Positions 18,618-27,598 of a DNA stretch of 64,000 bases are shown one piece after another. Position 1 is the first letter of the stretch. Each line of letters begins with the position of its first letter. The DNA lies in NCBI GenBank assembly GCA_021818105.1, contig JAKAFB010000005.1:46473-110472 (forward strand), written 5' to 3'. Below the pieces are notes generated by a model. That model saw nothing but the letters and a program-made list of their open reading frames with translations, ran no database searches and was not told the origin of the DNA. The stretch comes from Acidobacteriota bacterium. GTDB taxonomy: Bacteria > Acidobacteriota > Terriglobia > Terriglobales > Acidobacteriaceae. Made by a program: the position numbers and the translations under genes.

Positions 18618-19600
18618 TAGTTCGTCGTGGCTGCAAGTGACTTGAAGCCAAACTGGCGATACATCGCCTGCGCATCGGGACTCTTCAGGTAGCTAAGCCA
18701 TTGCCGCGCCGCATCAGGATGTAGCGCATTCACCATCACCCCACCTGCATAAATCGCAGTGCTGTTCTGTGCGTCCGGAATGGCTATGCCCGTAATTGGG
18801 TTCCCGATCTTTTGTTGAAAGCGAACTTCCGACGCCCACGTCACGCCAGCGTCTACCTTGCCCTGCATGATGCGCATGGGCGTCTGTCGATGATGAATCT
18901 CCGTGAGCAGCGTACTCCCATCCGTCAACTTACTTTGATAGACCCTTTGGTCCAGTGCTTCTCCTCCAGCCTTTCGCAGCGCATTTGATATTTGACGCGC
19001 GACTCCCTCCCACTCGGGATTCGGCATGGAGAGCCTTACATCCGCGCGGCCCAGGTCCTTGAGCGAAGCAATATGCTTCGGATTTCCAGCCGCAATCATA
19101 ATTTCGAGATTATTGCTCGCATACTCCGTTACATCCCGAACCTGGCCCTTACGCTCCATCTCCTGCAACACGCGCGCGCCAGCCTCGTAGACGTCGGGTC
19201 TCACTCGCAATGTCAGGTTGCCAAGTGTCAGTGTGTCATCTGCGGCTATCTGCTTGCGCAGTATGCCCGGCGGCAACGTTTCGTAGAAGATGTGCCCGCG
19301 CAGTTCCGGGTGCAGCTTCACAAAGCCCTGGATAAGCTGTGGCAACACAAAGAACTGGTTGCCGCCAATGAACAGGACCAGCTTTGCGTCTGCGGGATTC
19401 CCATGCAGGTCCGGCACATTATCCACGTCCGGAACCCTGAACTCGTAACCCTTGTTGGTTGCAGGATTGTTATCACCGTTACCCCATGGCGGGACAATGC
19501 GCGACTTCTCCTGAGCATAAAGCGGGCTCAGCAGTGCAGCGCACAGTGCAAGTGTGGAAAGTCTTCGAGGTGTCATGAGTAGCTTCATCTTCGCATTCAT
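18617..19600 (-). CDS. ModA-like periplasmic substrate-binding protein
   Basis: A 327-residue exported protein with a signal peptide ending at LYAQ (about residue 30), resembling the type 2 extracellular solute-binding fold of ModA. Recognisable elements are KLVLFIGGNQFFVLP, the DVRLSMPNPEWEGVARQI region and GKVDAGVTWASEVRFQ, the latter two being typical of molybdate and tungstate binders. There are no ModB/ModC genes beside it. It starts inside the stop of the DsrE-like gene (ATGA overlap) and its own stop overlaps the cytochrome gene. The operon context favours a role in binding an oxyanion such as thiosulfate or molybdate, but the ligand is unknown. Confidence 0.7.
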   Translation of the reverse strand: MNAKMKLLMTPRRLSTLALCAALLSPLYAQEKSRIVPPWGNGDNNPATNKGYEFRVPDVDNVPDLHGNPADAKLVLFIGGNQFFVLPQLIQGFVKLHPELRGHIFYETLPPGILRKQIAADDTLTLGNLTLRVRPDVYEAGARVLQEMERKGQVRDVTEYASNNLEIMIAAGNPKHIASLKDLGRADVRLSMPNPEWEGVARQISNALRKAGGEALDQRVYQSKLTDGSTLLTEIHHRQTPMRIMQGKVDAGVTWASEVRFQQKIGNPITGIAIPDAQNSTAIYAGGVMVNALHPDAARQWLSYLKSPDAQAMYRQFGFKSLAATTN

Positions 19601-20316
19601 CCCACGGTGATGTAGGAGTAGCCTCCATCCGTCTGCAGCAGGGCAATGGCCGCAACCATGGACGCAACAACCAGCACACCCGGAAGCGCGTGCGCCAGCA
19701 TTTCCTTCACAATTTCCTCCGGCTGGGCCGTGAGATTGTTGTGCTTGATCAGCAATCGTGCCTGCTCTTCGCTGGCGGTATGGCAGCTCAGAAACGTGAC
19801 GCCCCGGTGTTGCAGGGCCTGCATGCTCGTGTCCTGATATATCGAGTCCGCGTTGTTTGGATCGGACGATGCATGCTCCAGGCGCGCACCGGTCTTGCTC
19901 AGGTAGTAGGGATTCCTGACAGCTGGTTTGCCCGTGAGCGGATCCTCCACCTTGAAGAACTCTCCAATTTGATACTTGCTCCAGATGAAGTCATCAAAGT
20001 TAAGAAAGTTTGCCGGGCCGTGCAACGCCGCCACAATCTTGATCTGCTCCGCAGGCACGCCAAAACCAAAATGTAGTCCGTTCAGGGAATTCTTGATGTT
20101 GTTGAGAAACTTCCCGCCGCCGATTGAGATTACGTCATATACCTGTTTCACGCGCGCTGGATTCTTGGCGAGTTCATTGAATTCTTCGACCTTCCAGTCC
20201 TTCGCCGTATACACCAGCTGGGCCTGGGCAGCGGGGGAGAGAGTGCTAAGTGCTCCCATAGCGGTCATTCCTGCTGCTGCACTACTGAAAAATTGTCTGC
20301 GATTGAATGTCTGCAT
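19597..20316 (-). CDS. Tat-exported DsrE-like protein
   Basis: A 239-residue protein starting MQTFNRRQFFSSAAAGM, a twin-arginine export signal, with AAGGAG upstream of the ATG. The rest looks like the DsrE/DsrF fold: VKQVYDVISIGGGKFLNNIKNSLNGL, an ALHGPANFL strand-loop, and VTFLSCHTASEEQARLL holding one cysteine where sulfur-carrier relatives have a reactive Cys. Families of this fold hand sulfur between enzymes in the cytoplasm; an exported version is less usual. It sits between a cbb3-like oxidase and a TsdA-like cytochrome, consistent with sulfur-compound oxidation. It could also be a structural relative with no sulfur role. Confidence 0.65.
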   Translation of the reverse strand: MQTFNRRQFFSSAAAGMTAMGALSTLSPAAQAQLVYTAKDWKVEEFNELAKNPARVKQVYDVISIGGGKFLNNIKNSLNGLHFGFGVPAEQIKIVAALHGPANFLNFDDFIWSKYQIGEFFKVEDPLTGKPAVRNPYYLSKTGARLEHASSDPNNADSIYQDTSMQALQHRGVTFLSCHTASEEQARLLIKHNNLTAQPEEIVKEMLAHALPGVLVVASMVAAIALLQTDGGYSYITVG

Positions 20317-20326
20317 AATCTCCTTC

Positions 20327-20515
20327 TCATTCCTTGCGTTTGCGTTCGTGAGCATCTGACTCCTCTGAGTGTTCGCCGTGGAGGTCAATGCCCAGGTCCG
20401 ACAGAAGACGATACTTCGGTCGCTCGCTCTTCTGCTTAAACTCGGGGGAAACCAGCCGCCAAACGATCAGAATGGCGAGGATCAGCGTGGCTGCTCCCAG
20501 AATGTACGCCGTCAT
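20327..20515 (-). CDS. Small single-span membrane protein of the oxidase operon
   Basis: 62 residues: one N-terminal membrane helix (about 3-22, TAYILGAATLILAILIVWRL) and a charged tail (HGEHSEESDAHERKRKE). The ATG overlaps the oxidase stop codon by four bases, and the DsrE-like gene begins ten bases after its stop. Size, topology and position resemble CcoQ or similar small cbb3 subunits, but the sequence itself is not diagnostic. Confidence 0.65.
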   Translation of the reverse strand: MTAYILGAATLILAILIVWRLVSPEFKQKSERPKYRLLSDLGIDLHGEHSEESDAHERKRKE

Positions 20516-23112
20516 TGCGTGCTCTCCTTTGACGGTGCTGCAGTATGTGCCGAGTCCGGCGAGTGCAGCCGATCCTGTCCGTAGAGCGACCGCATGTAAA
20601 ACGTCACTGCCTGAACTTCCTCTGCGTTAAGCAGCGGCCATGCAGGCATGCCACTGCCCGGCACACCTTGCCGAATCACTTCAGCCGCCGCTGCATAGGA
20701 CGGCATCATCTCGTGAAAATTCGCCGGACGAGGCAGCATCGTGTGAGCATCCGGGCCGTCACCTGCTCCCGTATCACCGTGGCAGCGTGCGCAGTGAGTT
20801 GCAAAAATGCGTTGCCCTGCAACCATCAGTACATCGTCCGGCGCAAAGCGTTGTGTTTCGTCCAGCGTGCCTGCCTGTGAAATGGACGCAACATAATCCG
20901 CAACCGCCCGAAACTGTGCGCTTGGGAGTGTGTTCCACGAAGGCATCGACGATCCGGCAACGCCGGTCTGCAACACCCGCCAGATACGATCGTCTGAGAG
21001 CTGAAATCCGCTGAGATTGAAGGCTATCGGCCTCAGGCTCTGCCCGCCAATCGTGCGTCCGTCTGCATGGTTGCCATGGCAGCCGGAGCAGTTTGCAAGA
21101 AATACAGCGCGTCCTTCGGCAATGTCATCCTTGGATGAAGCAATAGGCCGAACGTAGGGAACAAGCTGCGGCGCGGGCGATATCTCCGCGCGCGCGCGCC
21201 CCAGCGTATTAAGAAAAGCAACAAGATCCAGCGCATCCTGTGTGGGCCAATCCGGTGCCCCATGAAACAGCCATGGATAAGAAGGCATCATCGAATCGGG
21301 CACAATGTAGCGCGGATTGTAAAGGTGAACCAGTTGCCAGTCGGCTGGTCGCTTGCCCGCCTCACGCGCCAGGTCCGGCCCAATCCGCCGCGTGCCCCAC
21401 ATCTGTGGATACTGCATCTGCGTTTCCCACGCTTCCGTGGGCTTTCCAAAGCGCCACGTGTCGGCAGGCGTAAACCGAACCTGCAGCGAATGGCAATAGG
21501 CGCAGCCATCCACTGCGTAAAGCTGCTGCCCGTGTTTCTCTGCTGGGCTCAAAGCCAGATTCGCGTCGTGCGGCGTCGTGCGTTGGATCGCCTTGTGAAG
21601 CCGCAGTGCCGGGTACACACCCAAAGCCAGGAACGAAAGAATGAAAAACAGCACGCCGGCTCCGAAAGTTGCCGCATACGCGGTTGCAAACCATGAGCCT
21701 GTTTTTTCAGGCGCGGGTAACTCAGCGCCGGAACTCTTGAGCGTGACACCAAGGAACCCCTCGGCATTGCGCGCGCCTGTGACAAAGCCGAGACCAAACA
21801 CCACGAAGCCTGCAAGCAAAACAAGACCATCGAGCGTGCGAAAGATCCAATAGGGCCGCGAAGCGCGTACAGACTCGATCCAGGGCAGGTGACGCTGCCA
21901 GAGTGTGGCCTGCACCAGTCCCGCTCCGGTCAGGTCAATCACCATCAGCGCCAGTCCAATCACAAGCAGCCAATAGGACCAGCCAATCGCTTTCCCGTTG
22001 TATCGCGCGCCGGGCATGCGCTGCCAGATGTGCGCCAGCCCTCCCATCGCCGCGAAGGACGCGAAGCCGATCATGGCAAGATGCGAGTGCCCAATCACCC
22101 AGTCGCTGAAGTGGATGAAGCTGTTGAACTGCATCACCGCCTGCACCGATCCCTGGATGCTGACAACGAGATAAAGTACAACGCTCGTCCAGATAAAGCG
22201 CATGGGAATGTCGCGCGATACTGGCTGGTCCTTTGCGAGATGGATGGAGAGCAGAAGGTTCGTCACTACAAGAATGACATCGATGCCCTGGTAAATGGAC
22301 GCGGCCTCAGACACGTGCTGCGCACTCATTGGAAGCGATGAGTAGATGTAGTGATGAATTCCATTCAGCGGGTACACGAGGAAGAGCAGCCAGAACCCAA
22401 CCATCGAGTAAAAGTGGCTGAAAATCGGCTTCCTCGTTACCGCTGTGATAACGAAGTACTCTACCGCCACTGCCAGCGGAGTGATGAACACGCCCACTGC
22501 ATCGTGAATCCACAGGCCGCTGAAGGCGGCTCCCATGGCGCCCGGCAAAGCATGTGGCACGATGTTTCCCAGCGGATAAGCGAGAAAAGTAAAGGTGAGC
22601 CCGCCCAGCAAATACCAGCCCGAAACATACAGCTCAGACGCACCGCACCTGAGCAGAGGCAACCCAAACTGTACGATCATCAGGCCCAGGCACAGCTCTA
22701 TCACGGCGGCGATTGCCAGCGGAAACTCCGCCCATTCCAGCGGCTGGGAAATACCAGCCAACACAAGAGTCCACCCGCCCAGAACGGCCGCCACGTTGTA
22801 GATGAAAAACATCCACCAGCCCAGCCGCTCGCTGGTCACCGGACGCCGTGTGAGATACGGAATCGCGTAATAGACAAACGCAAGGAAGGCGTTTCCGAGC
22901 CACGCGTACAGGATTCCCTGCGTATGGTCATAGCGCAGGCGGCCCCATGTCAGCGGCGCGAGCGCAGAGAGGAACTCCGGCGCATGAAACTTGGCAGAGA
23001 CGAGAAGCCCGAAGAGCGAGGCCAGCAATAGACCGGCAAACGCAGCGTAGGTGTGAGCGCGCACAAGTCGCATGGCTACCGGCACCTGTGTCTTCTCGTT
23101 GAACGTGGCCAT
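20512..23112 (-). CDS. Single-chain cbb3-like oxidase: CcoN-CcoO-diheme cytochrome c fusion
   Basis: An 866-residue fusion in the inner membrane. Residues 1-450 are a CcoN-type haem-copper subunit: His63 for the low-spin haem, His203 and His253-His254 for CuB, Tyr247 six residues before the His pair as in cbb3 oxidases, and IGHSH (His342, His344) for the two haems. Residues about 470-640 are a CcoO-like domain with its own membrane anchor, the haem site CAYCH (537-541) and the typical QMWGTRRIGPDLARE and LYNPRYIVPDSMMPSYPWL. Residues 655-845 hold two more cytochrome c domains (CSGCH 675-679, CARCH 774-778), standing in for CcoP. It should reduce O2 with electrons from periplasmic cytochromes. 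The start is ATG 23112, with an in-frame GTG one codon earlier; both overlap the upstream stop. Confidence 0.88.
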   Translation of the reverse strand: MATFNEKTQVPVAMRLVRAHTYAAFAGLLLASLFGLLVSAKFHAPEFLSALAPLTWGRLRYDHTQGILYAWLGNAFLAFVYYAIPYLTRRPVTSERLGWWMFFIYNVAAVLGGWTLVLAGISQPLEWAEFPLAIAAVIELCLGLMIVQFGLPLLRCGASELYVSGWYLLGGLTFTFLAYPLGNIVPHALPGAMGAAFSGLWIHDAVGVFITPLAVAVEYFVITAVTRKPIFSHFYSMVGFWLLFLVYPLNGIHHYIYSSLPMSAQHVSEAASIYQGIDVILVVTNLLLSIHLAKDQPVSRDIPMRFIWTSVVLYLVVSIQGSVQAVMQFNSFIHFSDWVIGHSHLAMIGFASFAAMGGLAHIWQRMPGARYNGKAIGWSYWLLVIGLALMVIDLTGAGLVQATLWQRHLPWIESVRASRPYWIFRTLDGLVLLAGFVVFGLGFVTGARNAEGFLGVTLKSSGAELPAPEKTGSWFATAYAATFGAGVLFFILSFLALGVYPALRLHKAIQRTTPHDANLALSPAEKHGQQLYAVDGCAYCHSLQVRFTPADTWRFGKPTEAWETQMQYPQMWGTRRIGPDLAREAGKRPADWQLVHLYNPRYIVPDSMMPSYPWLFHGAPDWPTQDALDLVAFLNTLGRARAEISPAPQLVPYVRPIASSKDDIAEGRAVFLANCSGCHGNHADGRTIGGQSLRPIAFNLSGFQLSDDRIWRVLQTGVAGSSMPSWNTLPSAQFRAVADYVASISQAGTLDETQRFAPDDVLMVAGQRIFATHCARCHGDTGAGDGPDAHTMLPRPANFHEMMPSYAAAAEVIRQGVPGSGMPAWPLLNAEEVQAVTFYMRSLYGQDRLHSPDSAHTAAPSKESTQ

Positions 23113-23294
23113 CACTGCTTACCGCCCTCATCGTAAGCGCCGGGAATGAGCCCTGATGTTGCGGCCGGCCCGAATCCCGGCTTTGGATCTATGAAGTAGA
23201 GAACCAGGAAGATAGCAAATGCGCCGGCGAAAACCAGAAGCGCCACAAAAAGTCTTTGGCCGCGTGGGGATGGCTCGTCCGCTTTCGTGCGCAT
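23112..23294 (-). CDS. Small single-span membrane protein at the head of the oxidase operon
   Basis: 60 residues beginning MRTKADEPS with AAGGAG seven bases upstream of the ATG at 23294 (a GTG two codons earlier sits too close to that site). One membrane helix (about 16-35, FVALLVFAGAFAIFLVLYFI) is followed by DPKPGFGPAATSGLIPGAYDE. The stop overlaps the oxidase start. It is probably a small oxidase subunit or assembly factor; no family is recognised. Confidence 0.65.
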   Translation of the reverse strand: MRTKADEPSPRGQRLFVALLVFAGAFAIFLVLYFIDPKPGFGPAATSGLIPGAYDEGGKQ

Positions 23295-23398
23295 TTCCAC
23301 GCTCCTTCATTGGTCTATGTACTGAATGGGGACGTGCGGCCTTGCGCTCCAATCCTGATATTGGAGACTACACTGCACCCTGTCCAAGAAGAAATCCT

Positions 23399-23420
23399 AA
23401 TGTCTCATAAGTGGGACATT
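23399..23420. promoter_or_regulatory. Inverted repeat upstream of the oxidase operon
   Basis: Arms AATGTCTCA (23399-23407) and TGGGACATT (23412-23420) with a four-base spacer form an inverted repeat matching at 8 of 9 pairs. It lies about 105-126 bases upstream of the first gene of the oxidase operon. Related TGGGACA / TGTCCC elements occur at 27649-27655 and near 27691 in the divergent promoter of the stress genes. Confidence 0.45.
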
Positions 23421-23466
23421 CCATGAACTTTCATGCCGGGCTCCTCCCGCCTCAGCATCCCATGGC

Positions 23467-26151
23467 TCACGCGCCTCCGCCGGCGCGTGCTCGCTTCCGC
23501 CCTGCATACTGCTTATGCAGCACGTCTGCAAGCAGCACTGCGGGCACTGCCATTGAGGCGAACAGAAGGCCAGTGAGTCCCGGCGGCGCGTGGCCCAGCA
23601 GCTTTGCAATCCCGGGGGCGTAGAGGAAGACCGTGAGCATCACAGCTTCAAACACAATGGCCACAGTCAGCAGCCGATTGGAAAACCATCCAAGTCGGCC
23701 AGGCCACAGCCTCGTACTACGACAGGCAAACGCATTGGCCATCTGTCCAGCAACCACCGCCGTAAAGGCCGCGCCCGATGCCATCACGAAGGCAGACCCT
23801 GTCGGGAAGGGAAGCCCGGGTTTCCAGCCATGCGCATACATGGTCGCAAGAAACGCCATCATCTCCACCACGGACTCAGTGAGCCCAAGCACGACAAACG
23901 CTCTGAACAGCAGATGGTAGTTCACCAGGTGCCTTCCGGGTGGTGGCTGCGTCAGCGCTCTTGGTCCACTGGGCTCCCCGCCCAGTGCCACTGCGGGCAG
24001 CACGTCCGTCCCAATGTCGAGGCAAAGAATCTGGAGCACGCTGAGTGCCAGGGGAAATCGTCCACCCGACAAAGCCCACAGAACAAACGGAGTCAGCTCA
24101 GCCACGTTGTCCGTCAGGTGATACGTCAGGAACTTCCGCGCATTGCTGAACGTCGTGCGGCCCTGTTCCACCGCAGCTACAATCGTCGCAAAGTTGTCGT
24201 CCAGCAGGACCAGGTCGGCTGCTTCGCGGGCAACGTCGGTGCCTGACAAGCCCATCGCAATGCCGATGTCGGCTTCATGCAGCGCGGGAGCATCGTTGAC
24301 GCCATCGCCCGTCATGGCGACAACGTGGCCGCGCTTATGCAGCGCACGTGCGATGCGCAGTTTGTCCTCCGGTGACACACGACTCACCACAAGGCCGTCA
24401 CGGTCTACCGCCGCTCCAAGCAGTTCGTCGTCGTGCGGCAGTTCCGTACCTTCAATCAGGAAATTGTCTGACCGCCACAGGCCCACCTGACGCGCAATCG
24501 CGCGCGCCGTCTCCGGGTGATCGCCCGTCACCATGCCCACACGAATACCCGCACGTCTGCAGTCTGCAATACATTTCTCAACGCCCGGCCGCGGAGGATC
24601 CTCCACCCCAATCAAGCCGAGCAACCTCAAATCACTTTCAATCGTCTCTGCACTCTCAATGCTTGCGCCTGCTTCAAGCGCGCGCACCGCCACTGCAATT
24701 ACGTGCAGTCCCTTCGCCGCCATCTCCTTCAGCGCGAGCCCGGCTCCGTCTACGTTTTGGCAAAGGTCAAGCAGTGCCTCCGGCGCGCCGCGCACAATGG
24801 CCTGGTGGGCCTGTACAAAAGATGCCTTGCGGCGGCGAGGATCAAATGGAAATCTGTGCCTAAGTGGAAATGCTGCTTCTTCCGCGTTGATATCCATGCC
24901 CAGCCGTCGCGCGAACACGTAAATTGCCACTTCAAGAGGATTACCCTGCGGAATCCATTGGCCTTCCCGCATCGTCGTTCGACCGTTTGAGTACAACGCC
25001 GCGGCAAGAGCAAGCTCCTTCACGTGCGGAAGCAGGCCCGGTGCCACTTCAATGGCCGCGGTCGGATCATATCCCGAGCTTGCAAAGCTTGCATGTCCTG
25101 CTGGGAGCCACGCCTCCACCACAGACATTTCGTTCTCCGTCAAGGTTCCGGTCTTGTCCGTGCAAATAAATGTTGTCGAGCCCAGCGTCTCCACTGACTC
25201 CAGACGGCGCACCAGCGCCCCGCGCGCCGCCATTCTCTGTGCTCCAATGGCCAGCGATAACGTGATGGTTGGCAGCAGGCCCTCGGGCACCAACGCTACC
25301 GTTACGCCAAGCGCAAACAGGAACCCATCGCTCGGTCGAATGCCCACGAGCAGCGCAATTCCTAGAAACAGCACACCCACGGCAATCGATACGGCGGCGA
25401 TGACACGCACCAAGTGATCCAACTCCTTGCACAGCGGTGTTGTCGGCCGCTTGCCGGCTGTGGTCATCCGTTGAATCTGAGCAAGGCGTGTTGCCAGACC
25501 GGTCGCAGTCACGATCCCCGTCGCCTGGCCCTCCACGCAGTAGGTACCGGCAAAGATGGTACTTCCTGTTTGTGCACTCGCAGGCAGGCTCTCTCCCGTC
25601 AGCGTGGACGTGTCCAACAGAAGACCCTCCACCTCGATCAGTTCCATGTCGGCGCTGATGCCGTCCCCAGCGGTGACAACCACCAGATCGCCTGGCACAA
25701 TTTCCGTGGCATCCACGCTTTGCAGCCATCCATCGCGCCTCACGATGACGCGTCGCGGCAGTAGCTCTCTCAGCCGTTCTCCGGCCTTATCTGCGCGATA
25801 TTCCTGGATGAATGCAAACAAGCCATTGAGCAGAATGACGACAAAGATTGCAATTCCAAGCTGCGGCATTCCTGCAAGAATGGCCAGTCCGCCCGCAACC
25901 CACAGCATCATCGCGAAGAAGTGTACAAACTGCGAGAACAGGCGCCGCCACAAAGGGACACGTGCCGGCGAGGGCAACGAATTCAAGCCATGAATGGCTT
26001 TGAGCCGCGCAACTTCCTCCGACGTCAGCCCGCTAGCTCTCTGCGGCCGCGTCGCAGTGCTGCTGCCCTCCTGGGCGCTCTGCTCATCCTGCAAGAACGC
26101 TTCGGATGCTTCAGCATTGCATCCTGGAATGGGAATCTTCGCATCGTGCAT
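23467..26151 (-). CDS. Na,K-ATPase-like P-type ATPase
   Basis: An 894-residue inner-membrane pump. TGES lies at 185-188, PEGLL at 289-293 in M4, the phosphorylated Asp332 in DKTGTLTEN, and TGDGVNDAP further on. Unlike the first P-type ATPase in this window, its M4 to stalk region (PEGLLPTITLSLAIGAQRMA then LESVETLGST) and M5-M6 (LTDNVAELTPF, CLDIGTDVLPA) resemble the animal Na,K- and H,K-ATPase alpha chain. The cation-site Glu of M4, the Asn and Glu of M5 and both Asp of M6 are kept; one M5 Ser is Asp. Whether it moves Na+, K+ or H+ is unknown. It is followed on the same strand by the oxidase operon and preceded by a phosphoribosyltransferase-hydrolase gene. Confidence 0.85.
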   Translation of the reverse strand: MHDAKIPIPGCNAEASEAFLQDEQSAQEGSSTATRPQRASGLTSEEVARLKAIHGLNSLPSPARVPLWRRLFSQFVHFFAMMLWVAGGLAILAGMPQLGIAIFVVILLNGLFAFIQEYRADKAGERLRELLPRRVIVRRDGWLQSVDATEIVPGDLVVVTAGDGISADMELIEVEGLLLDTSTLTGESLPASAQTGSTIFAGTYCVEGQATGIVTATGLATRLAQIQRMTTAGKRPTTPLCKELDHLVRVIAAVSIAVGVLFLGIALLVGIRPSDGFLFALGVTVALVPEGLLPTITLSLAIGAQRMAARGALVRRLESVETLGSTTFICTDKTGTLTENEMSVVEAWLPAGHASFASSGYDPTAAIEVAPGLLPHVKELALAAALYSNGRTTMREGQWIPQGNPLEVAIYVFARRLGMDINAEEAAFPLRHRFPFDPRRRKASFVQAHQAIVRGAPEALLDLCQNVDGAGLALKEMAAKGLHVIAVAVRALEAGASIESAETIESDLRLLGLIGVEDPPRPGVEKCIADCRRAGIRVGMVTGDHPETARAIARQVGLWRSDNFLIEGTELPHDDELLGAAVDRDGLVVSRVSPEDKLRIARALHKRGHVVAMTGDGVNDAPALHEADIGIAMGLSGTDVAREAADLVLLDDNFATIVAAVEQGRTTFSNARKFLTYHLTDNVAELTPFVLWALSGGRFPLALSVLQILCLDIGTDVLPAVALGGEPSGPRALTQPPPGRHLVNYHLLFRAFVVLGLTESVVEMMAFLATMYAHGWKPGLPFPTGSAFVMASGAAFTAVVAGQMANAFACRSTRLWPGRLGWFSNRLLTVAIVFEAVMLTVFLYAPGIAKLLGHAPPGLTGLLFASMAVPAVLLADVLHKQYAGRKRARAGGGA

Positions 26152-26194
26152 ATCGAAATTCCGCTAGCCGAGCATTGCAGGATCCCGCACTGCG

Positions 26195-27598
26195 TCAGGG
26201 GTGCGGCGAGTTGTGTGGGTTTACTGCTTCGCCGAGCGCCGCGACGCTCTTCTTGAGGTGCATCGCGAACCATTCTGCCGCTGCTGCAGCCACCTGGTCC
26301 AGGGTCCCAGGCTCCTCGAACAGATGCGTCGCTCCGGAGATTACCTGCAGAGATTTCTCCTTACAGGCAAGCCGTTGCAGGGCCTGCCGATTCAGCGCCA
26401 GCACATCCTCATCGCGGCCCCCCACCAGCAGAAGAGTCGGTGCTGAGACCTTTGACAAAGCCTCATGCGCAAGGTCAGGTCGCCCCCCGCGCGAAACCAC
26501 CGCACCCACGCGATCCGGCTGCAGGGCAGCCGCGCGCAAGGCAGCAGCGGCGCCCGTGCTGGCGCCAAAATAGCCAATCGCAAGCTGCCGTGTCGCGTCG
26601 AAATGCAGGACCCACTCCGTCACCTGCATCAGCCGTTGCGTTAGCATGCCGATGTTGAAGCGTAGCTCGGCGCTCCAGCGGTCAACGTTCTCCTCCTCGG
26701 CCGTCAGCAAGTCGAACAGCAATGTCGCCAGCCCGCGTCTCTGCAGCACCTCGGCCACATGGCGATTCCGCGGGCTATGGCGGCTGCTGCCGCTGCCATG
26801 CACAAACAGCACGATGCCTCTGGCCCTCGCTGGAATAACCAGTGTCCCCGCTAACCGAATACTGTTGAGTGGAATGGAAATTTCCTCTGACCACACCGCA
26901 CCCGTTTCTTCTCCCGCCTTTTCACGGTGGGCAGACTCGCCGGCCACTGCCGACGGGCCCCACGCTGCAGCCCTGCGCAGCAAGGCGATGACCTCATCGT
27001 CAGAGACCTGCGGAAAATCTTCGTAGAATTGCCCCACCGCGTAGAAATCAAGCGGAATCGACAGGCATACCAGCTCATCCACCATTGGCCTCAGCCGTTC
27101 ACACGTCTCAAGCGGCGCCACCGGCACGGCCACAATCAGCTTTGCAGGATGCATCTGCTGCAGAGCCAGCACCGCCGCCTGCATGCTTGCGCCTGTTGCA
27201 ATGCCGTCATCAATCAGGATGACCGTGCGTCCCTTGAGTTCAAGGGGTGGCCTGCCCCTGCGAAACAACTTCGCGCGTTCCTCAAGCTTCTGCTGCGCTG
27301 CCCGTGTGATTTGCTCTATCGCTTCCTGCTCAAGGCCGACAGCTCGAACAATCGATTCATTCAGATAGCGAACGCCGCCAGCGGCAACAGCGCCAAAGGC
27401 AAGCTCTTCCTGTTCAGGAACGCCCAGCTTGCGTGCCAGGCAAACGTCCAGTTCGGCGCGCATGCTTATTGCCACCTCAAGCGCTACCGCAACGCCGCCC
27501 CTCGGAATGCCCAGCACAATCACGTCGCTGCGGTTGGCATAGGATGTCAGTTTTTCTGCCAGCCTCTTTCCGGCATCTTCGCGATCCCTGAAGACCAT
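26195..27598 (-). CDS. Phosphoribosyltransferase-alpha/beta-hydrolase fusion
   Basis: A 467-residue two-domain protein. Residues 1-220 are a type I phosphoribosyltransferase with the PRPP loop VILIDDGIATGASM (126-139). Residues 245-450 are a dienelactone-hydrolase-like domain with FVHGSGSSRHS for the oxyanion region and the triad Ser347 (GASTG), Asp396 (GGRDED) and His425 (GATHLF). The ATG has GGAGG seven bases upstream. The same fusion occurs in Mycobacterium tuberculosis Rv0571c, a DosR-regulon member. Substrates of both domains are unknown. It is divergent from the eRF1-like gene and lies 43 bases upstream of the P-type ATPase gene on the same strand. Confidence 0.88.
   Translation of the reverse strand: MVFRDREDAGKRLAEKLTSYANRSDVIVLGIPRGGVAVALEVAISMRAELDVCLARKLGVPEQEELAFGAVAAGGVRYLNESIVRAVGLEQEAIEQITRAAQQKLEERAKLFRRGRPPLELKGRTVILIDDGIATGASMQAAVLALQQMHPAKLIVAVPVAPLETCERLRPMVDELVCLSIPLDFYAVGQFYEDFPQVSDDEVIALLRRAAAWGPSAVAGESAHREKAGEETGAVWSEEISIPLNSIRLAGTLVIPARARGIVLFVHGSGSSRHSPRNRHVAEVLQRRGLATLLFDLLTAEEENVDRWSAELRFNIGMLTQRLMQVTEWVLHFDATRQLAIGYFGASTGAAAALRAAALQPDRVGAVVSRGGRPDLAHEALSKVSAPTLLLVGGRDEDVLALNRQALQRLACKEKSLQVISGATHLFEEPGTLDQVAAAAAEWFAMHLKKSVAALGEAVNPHNSPHP

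Noticed and set aside
23399..23420. A true DosR box upstream of the oxidase operon
   Set aside because: The GGGAC/GTCCC half-sites are in the opposite relative orientation to the DosR consensus.
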